A DNA stretch of 64,000 nucleotides from NCBI GenBank assembly GCA_947589415.1, contig CANQBP010000008.1, forward strand, positions 19,368 through 83,367. Direction: 5' to 3'. Numbering within the stretch: the first letter of the stretch is position 1; each line of letters starts with the position of its first letter. The notes beneath the pieces were generated by a model that saw nothing but the letters and a program-made list of their open reading frames with translations, had not been told where the DNA came from and did no database searches. Below, piece by piece: positions 1 to 10,651 of this stretch. The position numbers and the translations under genes were made by a program. Origin of the DNA: an uncultured Clostridia bacterium (GTDB taxonomy: Bacteria; Bacillota; Clostridia; Oscillospirales; Acutalibacteraceae).

Positions 1-697
1 GTTTTCTGTTGTAAGAACCGTCTCTGTTAAAGCTGTTGTTTCTTCCCTTATAGCCGCCTCTGTAATTGGGTTTGTAATCGGGATCGGGGCCTATAACAAC
101 ATGGCGCCGCAGATCCTCTCCCTCACTCCATGATATTGCTCCCCTGACTCTTTGCACGGCAGTATGTATTATTCTTCTTTCATAGGGATTCATAGGTTCG
201 AGTGAAGTTTTAACACCTGACTTGCAAGCCTTGAACGCAAGTTTTCTTCCGAGTATTTCAAGTGTTTTTTCTCTTTTTTCACGGTAATTGCCTATGTTTA
301 TAGAAATTCTGTAATATTCGCTGTCTGCATGATTTGCAACCAACCCGGTCAAGTACTGTATCGCATCGAGTGTTTCTCCCCTATGACCTATAACAAAACC
401 TATTTCATCGCCTTCAATATTGAGAACCGCACCGCCGTCTGCTTCGTCAGAAGTGACAACAACATTTCCTATTCCCATAAGTTCAAGAATATTTTTAAGA
501 TATTCCTTTGCCGACTCAAGCGGCGGCAAAACCGTATATGCTCTAACAACTGCGGGACTTCCGCCAAAAATACCGAATTTTTTCTTTTCCGGCTGTTTAA
601 TAACCTCAATCTCGACATTTTCGGTCGCAAGCTGCTGTACAGCCTGCGCCTTTGCTTCCTCAACGGAATCCGCCGTAATCATAACTTCTTTTATCAT
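1..697 (-). CDS. jag: Jag/KhpB RNA-binding protein (3' end beyond window)
   Basis: Reading the minus strand from ATG at 697 gives an open frame that continues to base 1, so the C-terminus lies outside the window. The first ~50 residues match a Jag_N domain (IKEV.. start, KKKFGIFGG motif). A KH domain follows, with the glycine loop GFVIGHRGETLD at about residues 101-112, then an R3H domain with NPYERRIIH. Jag/KhpB is a cytosolic RNA-binding protein linked to small RNAs and cell-envelope homeostasis, and it normally sits beside yidC. A GGAGG site lies 8 bases before the ATG, and the gene starts 20 bases after the yidC stop, so it is the last visible member of the rpmH operon. Confidence 0.93.
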   Translation of the reverse strand, partial: MIKEVMITADSVEEAKAQAVQQLATENVEIEVIKQPEKKKFGIFGGSPAVVRAYTVLPPLESAKEYLKNILELMGIGNVVVTSDEADGGAVLNIEGDEIGFVIGHRGETLDAIQYLTGLVANHADSEYYRISINIGNYREKREKTLEILGRKLAFKACKSGVKTSLEPMNPYERRIIHTAVQRVRGAISWSEGEDLRRHVVIGPDPDYKPNYRGGYKGRNNSFNRDGSYNRK

Positions 698-716
698 AAC
701 CAAATAACCTCCCGGT

Positions 717-1787
717 TTATCTTTTTCTTCCCTGATAACTGCTGCTGTTGTTGCTGTTCGACTTTTTACTTTTCTGCTTTTTACTTACGGACTTTGTACG
801 TTTATCGTCAGACTGTATCTGTTTCATAAGTTCGGACGGTGCAACATATCCCTCTACTTCAACGTAAGCCACTTCCGCTTCCTGCTGCCTTCGCAAAACA
901 ATTCTTTGCGCTTCGGTCTTAGCCTCTATGACGGCAGCATTATAAAATTTGTTCAAAACAATAGATTGAACAAAACCTATAACCGTAGAAACGATCCAAT
1001 AAAAACCGACTGCTCCGGGAACAATATACGCTATCCATGTGCTGAACAAGGGCATAAAGAATATCATTATAATCATGCAGCCCTGAATTTTTGTTCCGTT
1101 CATTTTTTGAATAATCAACATACTTGCAACAGATGTCAAAAAACAAAGTACGGGTATCAGCCACATCATAGACTGAAACGAGCATTCACTCGGTGTTGCA
1201 AGCAAATCAAGCCCCAAGAAATTAAAACCCTTGCTGAATTCGTCTATTTTTTCGGTTTCAGCGGGGTTAAAAAGTGAATTTCCGTTTGCGTCCACAAGGT
1301 AGTTTTTAAGTGAACCGAAATATTTTATTATGCTTATTTCCCCGTATTGACTGTTAATTGCCGTACCGACACCCGGAAGTGCGGCAATACTGTTAAGAGC
1401 TGCGCTAACCTTTTCCGAAGCAATATGAAGTGTGTTGCTCAAAGGATTTCTTACCGAATAAAGCACACCGAACATAATAATCATCGGTGCAATCATAGGC
1501 ATACAGCCGAATGACGGCTTTATATTTTCCTTTTCCATGAGCTTTTGAATTTCTTCATTTGCCTTTTGTCTGTTATTTTTATATTTTTCCATGATTTCTC
1601 GCTGCTTCATCTGAAAACGCATATTTGATGCCATAGATTTTTGCTGCTTTATCGAAAACGGAAAAATAAGGATTCTTGTCAGCAAAGTAAATATTATGAT
1701 TGCAATACCGTAATTTTTAAACAGGTAGAAAGCGAACCACAAAACGTAACCGAAAATACTTCCGATAAAATTAAATATAAAATCCAT
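717..1787 (-). CDS. yidC: YidC/SpoIIIJ membrane protein insertase
   Basis: A 356-residue membrane insertase of the short Gram-positive type, without the large periplasmic domain of proteobacterial YidC. A hydrophobic N-terminal segment leads into the conserved TRILIFPFSIKQQKS stretch, whose Arg (about residue 38) is the positively charged groove residue of the family. Further membrane segments lie around 95-115, 205-250 and 265-290. The tail is very basic (Lys/Arg/Ser rich), as expected for ribosome contact. No lipobox Cys is visible, although many Firmicutes paralogues are lipoproteins. It lies between yidD and jag in the conserved rpmH cluster and inserts membrane proteins with or without SecYEG. 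Confidence 0.95.
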   Translation of the reverse strand: MDFIFNFIGSIFGYVLWFAFYLFKNYGIAIIIFTLLTRILIFPFSIKQQKSMASNMRFQMKQREIMEKYKNNRQKANEEIQKLMEKENIKPSFGCMPMIAPMIIMFGVLYSVRNPLSNTLHIASEKVSAALNSIAALPGVGTAINSQYGEISIIKYFGSLKNYLVDANGNSLFNPAETEKIDEFSKGFNFLGLDLLATPSECSFQSMMWLIPVLCFLTSVASMLIIQKMNGTKIQGCMIIMIFFMPLFSTWIAYIVPGAVGFYWIVSTVIGFVQSIVLNKFYNAAVIEAKTEAQRIVLRRQQEAEVAYVEVEGYVAPSELMKQIQSDDKRTKSVSKKQKSKKSNSNNSSSYQGRKR

Positions 1788-1828
1788 TAACCAAAAATCA
1801 TTCCCTTCGCCCTTTTACTTAACCTTCA

Positions 1829-2095
1829 TCATTCCTTAAAGGGACTATTCTTTCCATATAAAATGCGCTTATTTCTGATTTTCTTTTCGGGAACGGGATC
1901 ATATCCTCCCCTTGAAAACGGATTACAGCGCAGTATTCTCCAAATTGTCAGCGCACTTCCTTTAAGAGCGCCAAATCTGTTTATAGCCTCTATGCCATAC
2001 GAAGAACAGGTAGGGTAATACTTGCAGCACGGAGGAGTTTTGGAAGAAATGTTTTTCTGATAAAATCTGATAAGCCAAACAAGCGGGCGCTTCAC
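1829..2095 (-). CDS. yidD: YidD membrane protein insertion efficiency factor
   Basis: An 88-residue protein of the YidD (Hlp/DUF37) family. It shows the family core [22 protein letters not shown], with its clustered Cys residues, and the later [13 protein letters not shown] motif. YidD is a small membrane-associated protein that helps YidC-dependent insertion. The start is GTG at 2095, overlapping the rnpA stop in a GTGA arrangement (4-base overlap), so translation is probably coupled. Position between rnpA and yidC is the standard order. Confidence 0.95.
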   Translation of the reverse strand: MKRPLVWLIRFYQKNISSKTPPCCKYYPTCSSYGIEAINRFGALKGSALTIWRILRCNPFSRGGYDPVPEKKIRNKRILYGKNSPFKE

Positions 2096-2427
2096 TTTAA
2101 AACACCCGCTTCCCTCAGCTCTTTTTTCATAACCCGCAGAATATCCCCCATTTTAACATACGGAGTTTTTCCTCTTGCAACGAAAACCAGATCATAACCC
2201 AAACTGACATCATCTGACAATATTCGATAGGCTTCTCTGATAATTCTGCGTGATCTGCTGCGTAAAACGGCATTTCCGATTTTTTTGCTCACAGTAATCC
2301 CGATCCTGACTTTACCCAATCGGTTTTTTCTTACATAGGTGACAAGCACAGATGAAGTATAGGATCGACCCTTGGAGTACAATCTACGAAAGTCATTATT
2401 TTTCTTCAAAGTGATGATATCACTCAA
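2092..2427 (-). CDS. rnpA: Ribonuclease P protein component
   Basis: A 111-residue protein subunit of RNase P, which matures the 5' ends of tRNAs. It shows the family motifs [13 protein letters not shown] near the N-terminus and the RNR-type signature ([15 protein letters not shown]) in the second half, rich in Arg/Lys for RNA contact. Start codon is TTG at 2427, with GGAGG about 11 bases upstream. It follows rpmH and overlaps yidD by 4 bases. Confidence 0.96.
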   Translation of the reverse strand: MSDIITLKKNNDFRRLYSKGRSYTSSVLVTYVRKNRLGKVRIGITVSKKIGNAVLRSRSRRIIREAYRILSDDVSLGYDLVFVARGKTPYVKMGDILRVMKKELREAGVLK

Positions 2428-2480
2428 AACAATCAGTCCCTCCGTTTATCCGATCGGCCGTTCTGCACGGGAATATCTGA

Positions 2481-2615
2481 TCAGTATGTAAGTCTTTTTC
2501 TTCCCTTTGCTCTGCGTCTTGCAAGTACCTTTCTGCCGTTGGAATCAGACATTCTCTTTCTGAAGCCGTGTTCCTTCTTCCTATGCAGCTTTTTCGGCTG
2601 GTATGTTCTCAGCAT
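2481..2615 (-). CDS. rpmH: 50S ribosomal protein L34
   Basis: A 44-residue, extremely basic protein starting [18 protein letters not shown] and ending [12 protein letters not shown], which is diagnostic of ribosomal protein L34. ATG at 2615 is preceded by GGAGGAGG. It is the first gene of the minus-strand operon rpmH-rnpA-yidD-yidC-jag, and the sigma-A promoter at 2819-2848 points at it. Confidence 0.97.
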   Translation of the reverse strand: MLRTYQPKKLHRKKEHGFRKRMSDSNGRKVLARRRAKGRKRLTY

Positions 2616-2818
2616 AAAAATTCCTCCTCCTGTCTTTCAAAACAAAATTTAACAAATATATGACAGCCTTCCGTCTTAACGGAAAACCTCCCCGCACGAT
2701 GCGGGAACAGCCGATATAGTATATCGACACGGGTCACTTAATTACAATACAGGGAAAAATGGTACTTTCATATAGCAAAAACCGACTACATATACATACA
2801 AAAACCCTGCACCGTAAA

Positions 2819-2848
2819 ATTATAAACTATAAAACGGGCATCTGTCAA
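2819..2848 (-). promoter_or_regulatory. Sigma-A promoter of rpmH operon
   Basis: On the minus strand, TTGACA (2848-2843), an 18-base spacer and TATAAT (2824-2819) match the housekeeping consensus. The leader of about 200 bases to rpmH contains small GC hairpins at 2692-2706 (CCCGCA/TGCGGG) and 2671-2682 (CCGT/ACGG). The rest of the 2616-3184 gap holds the dnaA promoter and one TTCAACA motif (2959-2965); I see no gene in it. Confidence 0.75.
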
Positions 2849-3000
2849 TAATAATTTAAAAAAATTGGACCGCCCGCCGTAATTTTTTATGAATATCACA
2901 ATTTTAAACGGTATTATACGGCAATACTAAATATTTTTTATAACTGCGCGGACCGATATTCAACATAATATTAAAAATAACGGTAATGTAATAAAAAGAT

Positions 3001-3029
3001 TTGAAATATAAAAATTATTATGCTATAAT
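3001..3029 (+). promoter_or_regulatory. Sigma-A promoter of dnaA
   Basis: TTGAAA (3001-3006), a 17-base spacer ending TGC, and TATAAT (3024-3029) form a near-consensus promoter with an extended -10. The leader to the dnaA ATG is about 150 bases. A TTCAACA motif at 2959-2965, like those in the origin region, lies just upstream and could be a DnaA autoregulatory site (inference). Confidence 0.75.
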
Positions 3030-3184
3030 TAACTTGTATAAGTGTTTGCTTGATTGCGGGATTAGAAATATCAAAGCTGTCTTTCAGCGAAATACTGTCG
3101 AATATGTATCGGCAGCCCGGCTGATTTTTTAAAATCAAGGAAACAAAAATAATAAAAAACTAAAGAAACAGGAGAAATCAACTT

Positions 3185-4498
3185 ATGGATTCATTTAATG
3201 AAGCCTGGGCTCTCATATGCGAATATTGCAAGCAGCACGTAACGGAAGTAGCATATAAGTCCTGGTTACAGAATATTGAGCCTTTGAAGTTTGACCTCAC
3301 GGACGGAAAAATAATTCTGATGGTGAAATCGGATTTTCAGCGCAATATACTGATGACAATTTATATGAAGCTATTGAAGGAAGCCGCAAAAAATGTATTC
3401 GGTGCAGATCTCGATATTGCGATAATAGTACCCGAAGAAATAAACAACGAAACAACAAGAAAAAATGAAACAACGGTTGACGAAGATTACGAATTTACCT
3501 TTGATACATTCATAGTCGGCTCGTCTAACAAATTTGCCCATGCGGCATCACTTGCCGTTGCGACCAATCCCGGAAGAGCATATAATCCGTTGTTCATATA
3601 CGGAAACTCCGGACTCGGAAAAACCCACCTTCTCTATGCAATAAGAAACGAAATTCATAAAAATCACCCCGAAAAAGATATAGTCTACGTAAAAGGCGAA
3701 GATTTTACCAATGAACTGATCGAGGCGATTATGACAAAATCAAACATCGAGTTCAGGCAAAAGTATAGGAAATCTCATGTGCTGCTTGTCGATGACATAC
3801 AGTTTATAGGAGGAAAGGATTCCACGCAGGAAGAGTTTTTCCACACATTTAACAGCCTGTATGAAACAAAAAGTCAGATAGTCCTTACATCAGACCGTCC
3901 TCCAAAAGAAATAAAAACACTTGAGGACAGACTCCGCAGCCGTTTTGAATCCGGTCTTATAGCCGATATACAGCCGCCGGACTTTGAAACAAGGATAGCC
4001 ATAATAAGAAGAAAAGCGGAGCTTTTACAAATTGAACTTCCCGATGACGTCACGGAGTATATAGCAACAAGGCTAAAATCAAATATAAGGCAGCTTGAGG
4101 GTGTCGTAAAGAAGCTGAAAGCCAAAAATCAGCTTTACGGAGATAAGATAAACATAAATATAGCACAAAAAACCATCTCCGAAATACTGAACAACGATCA
4201 GCCGCCGCCGCTGACCGTGGATATGGTCATAGAGGAAGTAGCAAGACACTTAGGAGTAACAAGCAACGACATACGCTCCTCAAAAAGAAATTCAAATATT
4301 TCAAACGCAAGACAGATAGCTATATATGCGGTAAGAGAGCTTATGGATATGTCCATGAATAATATAGGAGATGAATTTGGAGGAAGGGATCATTCTACAA
4401 TAGTATATGCACTTAAACAAATAGAAAAGAATATGGAAAAAGACCCCAAACTTAAAGCAACAGTAAACGACATCATAAACAATATAGCAAAAAAATAA
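3185..4498 (+). CDS. dnaA: Chromosomal replication initiator DnaA
   Basis: A 437-residue AAA+ initiator. Domain I (about residues 1-80) is the oligomerisation region and domain II is short and acidic. Walker A is GNSGLGKT (140-147), Walker B is LVDDIQF (201-207), and domain IV ends with the DnaA signature GGRDHSTIVYAL (from 399) that contacts the DnaA box. ATG at 3185 follows AGGAG. The 298-base gap after it holds the candidate oriC. The HTH signature looks standard even though the local boxes read TTCAACA more often than TTATCCACA. Confidence 0.98.
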   Translation: MDSFNEAWALICEYCKQHVTEVAYKSWLQNIEPLKFDLTDGKIILMVKSDFQRNILMTIYMKLLKEAAKNVFGADLDIAIIVPEEINNETTRKNETTVDEDYEFTFDTFIVGSSNKFAHAASLAVATNPGRAYNPLFIYGNSGLGKTHLLYAIRNEIHKNHPEKDIVYVKGEDFTNELIEAIMTKSNIEFRQKYRKSHVLLVDDIQFIGGKDSTQEEFFHTFNSLYETKSQIVLTSDRPPKEIKTLEDRLRSRFESGLIADIQPPDFETRIAIIRRKAELLQIELPDDVTEYIATRLKSNIRQLEGVVKKLKAKNQLYGDKININIAQKTISEILNNDQPPPLTVDMVIEEVARHLGVTSNDIRSSKRNSNISNARQIAIYAVRELMDMSMNNIGDEFGGRDHSTIVYALKQIEKNMEKDPKLKATVNDIINNIAKK

Positions 4499-4771
4499 TG
4501 TTGAAAAGAAATAAACAATTCAACATTATCGGTTGAATTTTAATTTTTCGGCTGCTGAAAAATTTAACGGAGTTTTCAACATTCCACAAACATAATTCAA
4601 CAGAAAAGTTAAAAAGCTAAATTTTTCAAAATATTATAAACTCAATCCGAACCGTACTTCAACATGGGAAAAAAATAAAAACACGGGAAAAAATCGGAAA
4701 AAAATAAAAGTTTCAACAATTCCACACCCCCTATTACTACTCCTAAAAAATATATCCCTATCTATAATAAA
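4499..4771. other. oriC: Candidate replication origin (oriC) with DnaA-trio-like element
   Basis: The dnaA-dnaN gap carries repeated 9-mers related to the DnaA box: TTTTCAACA at 4573-4581 and, reversed, at 4499-4507; AATTCAACA at 4517-4525 and 4594-4602; ACTTCAACA at 4656-4664; GTTTCAACA at 4710-4718. Two TTCCACA variants abut such boxes at 4582-4588 and 4720-4726. The last one is followed directly by a C run (4727-4730), then CTA TTA CTA CTC CTA (4731-4745) and an AT-rich run (4746-4771). That order (box, GC patch, triplets, unwinding region) matches the basal unwinding system described for Bacillus subtilis. The position between dnaA and dnaN also fits. Confidence 0.8.
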
Positions 4772-4795
4772 TTTCCGTCGAAAGGAAGAAAACGA

Positions 4796-5899
4796 ATGAA
4801 ATTTCAGTGTAACAGAAATAAACTGACCGAAGCCGTTACAAATGTTCAAAGAGCAGTATCCTCAAAGACGACTATGCCTGCACTTGAAGGAATACTTATT
4901 AAATGTGCAAATAACAAGATAGAACTTTACGGATACGATCTTGAAATATGTATAACGACCGAAATAGACGCTATGGTCATAGAAGAAGGCAGTACAGTCA
5001 TAAAGGCAAGACTGTTTTCGGATATAATAAGAAAAATGCCGGAGGATAACATAACCATTGAAGTTGACTCCAAAAACATAGTATATATCAACAGCGGAAG
5101 AGTAGATTATAAATTGGTTGGACTTCCGCCCGAGGACTATCCGGAGATACCCGTCATAAACAGCGATGATAAAATATCGGTAGATAAAGATATTTTAGGC
5201 AGTATGATAAGACAGACGATTTATGCGGTTGCAGAAAACGATATCAAACCGACAAATAAGGGTACATTGTTTGAAATAGGAAACGGTACGATAAAAATGA
5301 TATCCCTTGACGGATACCGATTAGCAATGAGAACCGAAAAAATTGACTGCAGCATAGAAAAATCTTTTATTGTACCGGGAAAATCACTTGTAGAAATAAA
5401 CAGACTGATATCGGATAAAAGTGACGAAAAAACGGATATTATTTCGGGAACACGCCATATTATGTTTGAAATCGGTAATTACCGTGTTATTTCACGTCTT
5501 ATAGAGGGCGAATTTATAAATTACAGGGGCTCGATACCAAAATTACACACTACCGAGCTTAGAATAAATACAAGAATATTCACGGAAACAATAGAAAGAA
5601 TGTCACTTATGCTTACGGACAAAATGAAAAGTCCTATAAAATGCACAATAGACAACAACGAAATAAAAGCAACCTGTAATACTCCGCTGGGTCAGGCAAA
5701 TGACAGTTTAAGCGTTTCAATGACAGGCGAGCCGATAGAAATAGGATTTAACAATAAATTTCTTCTTGACGCTCTTCGTTATTGTGAAACAGACGAGATC
5801 ATAATGGAGCTATCGGGTGCAACGAAGGCAATAGTTATAAAGCCGACAGAGGGTAACAGCTTTCTGTTTATGCTTATGCCGATGAGGTTATCAAAATGA
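4796..5899 (+). CDS. dnaN: DNA polymerase III beta sliding clamp
   Basis: A 367-residue clamp protein made of three similar domains. [14 protein letters not shown] at the start, the internal PEDYPEIP motif and the C-terminal LLMPMRL ending are typical of DnaN. It forms the ring that tethers polymerase to DNA and also binds regulators of DnaA. ATG at 4796 has a GAAAGGAAG site upstream. The stop overlaps the next gene as ATGA, so it heads the run dnaN-rlbA-recF-remB. Confidence 0.97.
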   Translation: MKFQCNRNKLTEAVTNVQRAVSSKTTMPALEGILIKCANNKIELYGYDLEICITTEIDAMVIEEGSTVIKARLFSDIIRKMPEDNITIEVDSKNIVYINSGRVDYKLVGLPPEDYPEIPVINSDDKISVDKDILGSMIRQTIYAVAENDIKPTNKGTLFEIGNGTIKMISLDGYRLAMRTEKIDCSIEKSFIVPGKSLVEINRLISDKSDEKTDIISGTRHIMFEIGNYRVISRLIEGEFINYRGSIPKLHTTELRINTRIFTETIERMSLMLTDKMKSPIKCTIDNNEIKATCNTPLGQANDSLSVSMTGEPIEIGFNNKFLLDALRYCETDEIIMELSGATKAIVIKPTEGNSFLFMLMPMRLSK

Positions 5900-6114
5900 A
5901 ACATCTCTTAGTAGAGCTTGATCCGAAAGAAGAATATATAAAGCTCGACAGCGCTATGAAGCTGACAGGACTTTGTTCAACGGGCGGACAGGCTAAAATT
6001 GCTATTCAAAACGGAAAAGTAAAAGTAAACGGGGAAGTTTGCACAATGAGGGGCAAAAAACTCCGAAGGGGAGATACTGCAGAATTTGAAAATACTGTTT
6101 TTGAGGTGTCATGA
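5896..6114 (+). CDS. rlbA: S4-domain protein RlbA/YaaA
   Basis: A 72-residue S4-like RNA-binding protein. The fold shows [20 protein letters not shown], then NGKVKVNG and [10 protein letters not shown], the usual S4 pattern. It overlaps dnaN by 4 bases, and recF begins right after its stop. This small protein is conserved between dnaN and recF in Firmicutes and is thought to act on the ribosome; its exact role is not visible from sequence. Confidence 0.92.
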   Translation: MKHLLVELDPKEEYIKLDSAMKLTGLCSTGGQAKIAIQNGKVKVNGEVCTMRGKKLRRGDTAEFENTVFEVS

Positions 6115-7203
6115 GTGTACGTAAGAAGTCTGAAAACGGAAAATTACAGAAATCTTGAAAATACGGTATATTGTCCGTCAAGCGGGATAAATGTAATATA
6201 CGGTGAAAACGCTCAGGGAAAAACAAACCTTATCGAATGCTTATGGCTGTTTACGGGAGGAAGATCTTTCAGAGGTTCAAAAGAAAACGAGCTTATAACA
6301 TTCGGTAAAAACAAGGCGGATATAGAATTATGCTTTCAGACTAAAGAAAGAGAACAAACGATAAAATTTGCCATAAACGGGGGAAAAAGACTGCCCGTGC
6401 TTAATGACGTGCCGAAAAACAGTCTGTCGCAAATTGTCGGCAGCTTTTGTGCGGTGGTTTTTTCACCCGATCATCTTACTCTCATAAAAAACGGCCCCGA
6501 TGAAAGAAGAAATTTTATAGACGGAGCTATATGTCAGATAAAGCCTTCATATGCAGTCCTTTTGTCAAGATATAAAAAAATATTGAGCGAACGGAATGCG
6601 CTTTTGAAAGATATACCCCGACATAGGGAGCTTGAGGATACACTTGACATATGGAATGAAAGATTATCCGAAGAAGGCTCGGCAATTGCCGTTCAAAGAA
6701 TAAAATATATAAAAATGCTGACCGAACCGGCGATAAAATTTTATAACGGGATAAGTTCGGGAAAGGAAAGGTTGAGTCTTGAATACAAGATGCATTACAA
6801 AGCAGATGAAAATATGAGCCGTGAGGAAATATTCGATGTTATGCTTGATGCCCTTAGAAACAGACAAAATGATGATATATACTGCGGTTATACAACAGTC
6901 GGTGTACATAGAGATGATCTTACGGTAAAAATAAACGAAATGGAAGCGAGAAATTTCGGTTCACAAGGTCAGCAGAGAAGTGCCGTGCTTGCACTGAAAT
7001 TGGCGGAAGCGTCCGGCATAGGAAATGTAAAGGGAGAAAATCCCGTGGTACTCCTTGATGATGTATTAAGTGAGCTTGACAATACGAGAAGAAATTATCT
7101 TTTGAAAGAGTTGAGCAATATGCAGATATTTATAACCTGTTGTGAACCGTTTGTAGATGCCGAAAACATGATTCGCATGGAAAACGGCAGGATAATATAT
7201 TGA
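6115..7203 (+). CDS. recF: DNA replication and repair protein RecF
   Basis: A 362-residue SMC-like ATPase for gap repair and RecA loading. Walker A is GENAQGKT (30-37), the ABC-type signature FGSQGQQRS lies in the C-terminal third, and Walker B/D-loop is VVLLDDVLSELD. The GTG at 6115, directly after the rlbA stop, is chosen as start because MYVRSLKTENYRNL is the usual RecF beginning; an overlapping ATG at 6111 is out of frame. Confidence 0.96.
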   Translation: MYVRSLKTENYRNLENTVYCPSSGINVIYGENAQGKTNLIECLWLFTGGRSFRGSKENELITFGKNKADIELCFQTKEREQTIKFAINGGKRLPVLNDVPKNSLSQIVGSFCAVVFSPDHLTLIKNGPDERRNFIDGAICQIKPSYAVLLSRYKKILSERNALLKDIPRHRELEDTLDIWNERLSEEGSAIAVQRIKYIKMLTEPAIKFYNGISSGKERLSLEYKMHYKADENMSREEIFDVMLDALRNRQNDDIYCGYTTVGVHRDDLTVKINEMEARNFGSQGQQRSAVLALKLAEASGIGNVKGENPVVLLDDVLSELDNTRRNYLLKELSNMQIFITCCEPFVDAENMIRMENGRIIY

Positions 7204-7214
7204 GGTGAGAAAAT

Positions 7215-7475
7215 ATGTATCTTCATTTAGGGGGTGACATTACCGTCATGACCAATGAAATAGTAGGGATATTCGATCTCGATAATGCAACCGTATCGTA
7301 TAAGACAAGGGATTTTTTGACCTATGCCGAAAAAAAAGGAAAGGCTGAAACACTTTCCGACGATCTCCCGAAATCCTTTGTTGTATGTGAAAGGAATGGT
7401 GAGCATAATTTATATATCTGTCAGCCTGCACCGGCGACTTTTATAAAAAGATTGGAACAATTCGGAAAGGAATGA
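7215..7475 (+). CDS. remB: RemB/YaaB extracellular matrix regulator-like protein
   Basis: An 86-residue DUF370-type protein. MYLHLGGDITV at the start, the internal EIVGIFDLDNATVS and the C-terminal NLYICQPAPATFIKRL match the RemB/YaaB family next to recF. In Bacillus its paralogue RemA is a DNA-binding regulator of biofilm genes. ATG 7215 follows a GAGGTGAG site, 11 bases after recF. The regulatory role is known only from relatives. Confidence 0.88.
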   Translation: MYLHLGGDITVMTNEIVGIFDLDNATVSYKTRDFLTYAEKKGKAETLSDDLPKSFVVCERNGEHNLYICQPAPATFIKRLEQFGKE

Positions 7476-7481
7476 AATAGT

Positions 7482-8288
7482 ATGGCTAAAAATCTGCTTA
7501 CGGAATGTCCGTATTGTCACAGAAAGGTGTCATATTTCGGAGCAGGAGTTCTCAAAACAAAGGGAGAACATTGTTGCTCCGGGTGTAAATGCATATCGAA
7601 TGTGGTTATACACAGAGCCCTATACGGAATAGGGGGAATAGCTGTTGTATTGTCGCTGATATTTGTATTGACGCTTTCGACATATATGGCACATGATAAC
7701 ATATGGGGAATAATAATCGTTTTCCTTCCATATCTCATTTTTTACATTGTGTGTCCGTTTTTTATAAAACTCGAACCGTGTAATGACAAATCGGCTGTAA
7801 ATAAACTTAAAAGAAAACTCGAACCCGTTTTGGAGGACAGAAAACAACACATTAAAAAACAGGAAAAACCGATAGAACTTAATGTGGGAGAGCAGTTCAG
7901 CTCAAACTTTATGAAAGCAAAGACCAGTATGAAATCGGCAGATGAAAATTATTCCGAGGAATATTCCGAAAATCTTTTCCCGACAGACGGAAACATAGAT
8001 ATCAATTCGGGAATAGATATAGATATTTCCGCAGATGTGAAAAAAGAAAATGATAAATCAAATGCCGTTAAAGACGTAAGTCCCGTATATGAAGCTCCCG
8101 AACCCGAAAAACGGACGGAAGAAACTTTACCGGACAGTTCGGGTGAGGTTTCGTTTATGTATCAAAATACAAATTCACAAAAAGATGAAATAAATGAAGA
8201 AAATGATGTTTCAGATGTTTCAGATGTAAAAAACGAAAATGAAGTTTCATTCATATACGGAAAACCCGATGACGAAAATGATATATAG
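7482..8288 (+). CDS. Zinc-ribbon membrane protein with acidic tail, unknown function
   Basis: A 268-residue protein I cannot name. Residues ~9-40 form a zinc ribbon (CPYCH ... CCSGC, two C-x2-C pairs). Two strongly hydrophobic segments follow (about 51-70 and 76-95). The rest is a cytoplasm-like acidic, Ser/Asp/Glu-rich, probably disordered tail with a repeated EVSFMY / EVSFIY motif near 225 and 255. It starts 6 bases after remB and is followed within 15 bases by a smaller protein with the same ribbon-plus-two-helices plan, so the two look like an old duplication. Confidence 0.8.
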   Translation: MAKNLLTECPYCHRKVSYFGAGVLKTKGEHCCSGCKCISNVVIHRALYGIGGIAVVLSLIFVLTLSTYMAHDNIWGIIIVFLPYLIFYIVCPFFIKLEPCNDKSAVNKLKRKLEPVLEDRKQHIKKQEKPIELNVGEQFSSNFMKAKTSMKSADENYSEEYSENLFPTDGNIDINSGIDIDISADVKKENDKSNAVKDVSPVYEAPEPEKRTEETLPDSSGEVSFMYQNTNSQKDEINEENDVSDVSDVKNENEVSFIYGKPDDENDI

Positions 8289-8299
8289 GAGTGATGGCA

Positions 8300-8653
8300 T
8301 TGCTGAGGCTTCCGGTATGTCCCCACTGCCATGCGGTATACAGCTATGCGGAGGTTTCCGCTATGAAGCAGGGGGAGAGGTTTTGTTATCACTGTAAAAA
8401 GAAATACAGAGTATATAAAACAAGGGGCAGATTGATATTGATATCTGTTGTGTGTATAATTCTTGTATGCATAAATTTACTTATATTTTTTGCAAGCGAT
8501 AATATCAATATGCCCGTGCTTATACTGATGAATATTTCGGTTGTGACTGCTGCCGTGCTTATTCTTCCTCTTACGGTAAGATTTAAAGCTGAAAAAATAA
8601 AGAAATCCGAAAAGAAAAAAATAGAAATGCTCAACCGAAAAATTTCCAGATAG
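8300..8653 (+). CDS. Small zinc-ribbon membrane protein, unknown function
   Basis: About 117 residues. The N-terminal zinc ribbon has CPHCH and CYHC pairs about 25 residues apart; two membrane segments and a basic Lys-rich tail follow. It shares the CPxCHxxxSY...KxGExxC pattern with the protein before it but lacks the long acidic tail. TTG 8300 is chosen because AGGAG (8288-8292) lies 7 bases before it; the in-frame GTG 8291 and ATG 8294 overlap or touch that site. It precedes gyrB by 15 bases and looks co-transcribed. Confidence 0.75.
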   Translation: MLRLPVCPHCHAVYSYAEVSAMKQGERFCYHCKKKYRVYKTRGRLILISVVCIILVCINLLIFFASDNINMPVLILMNISVVTAAVLILPLTVRFKAEKIKKSEKKKIEMLNRKISR

Positions 8654-8665
8654 GAAAAGGAGTAA

Positions 8666-10612
<1,947 letters not shown>

Positions 10613-10651
10613 CCGTATTAAAAAAATTTATAAATAAAAGGAAAATGATAA

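Noticed and set aside
2616..3000. Second origin segment between rpmH and dnaA
   Set aside because: Only one TTCAACA motif and no triplet array; the gap is explained by two promoters.
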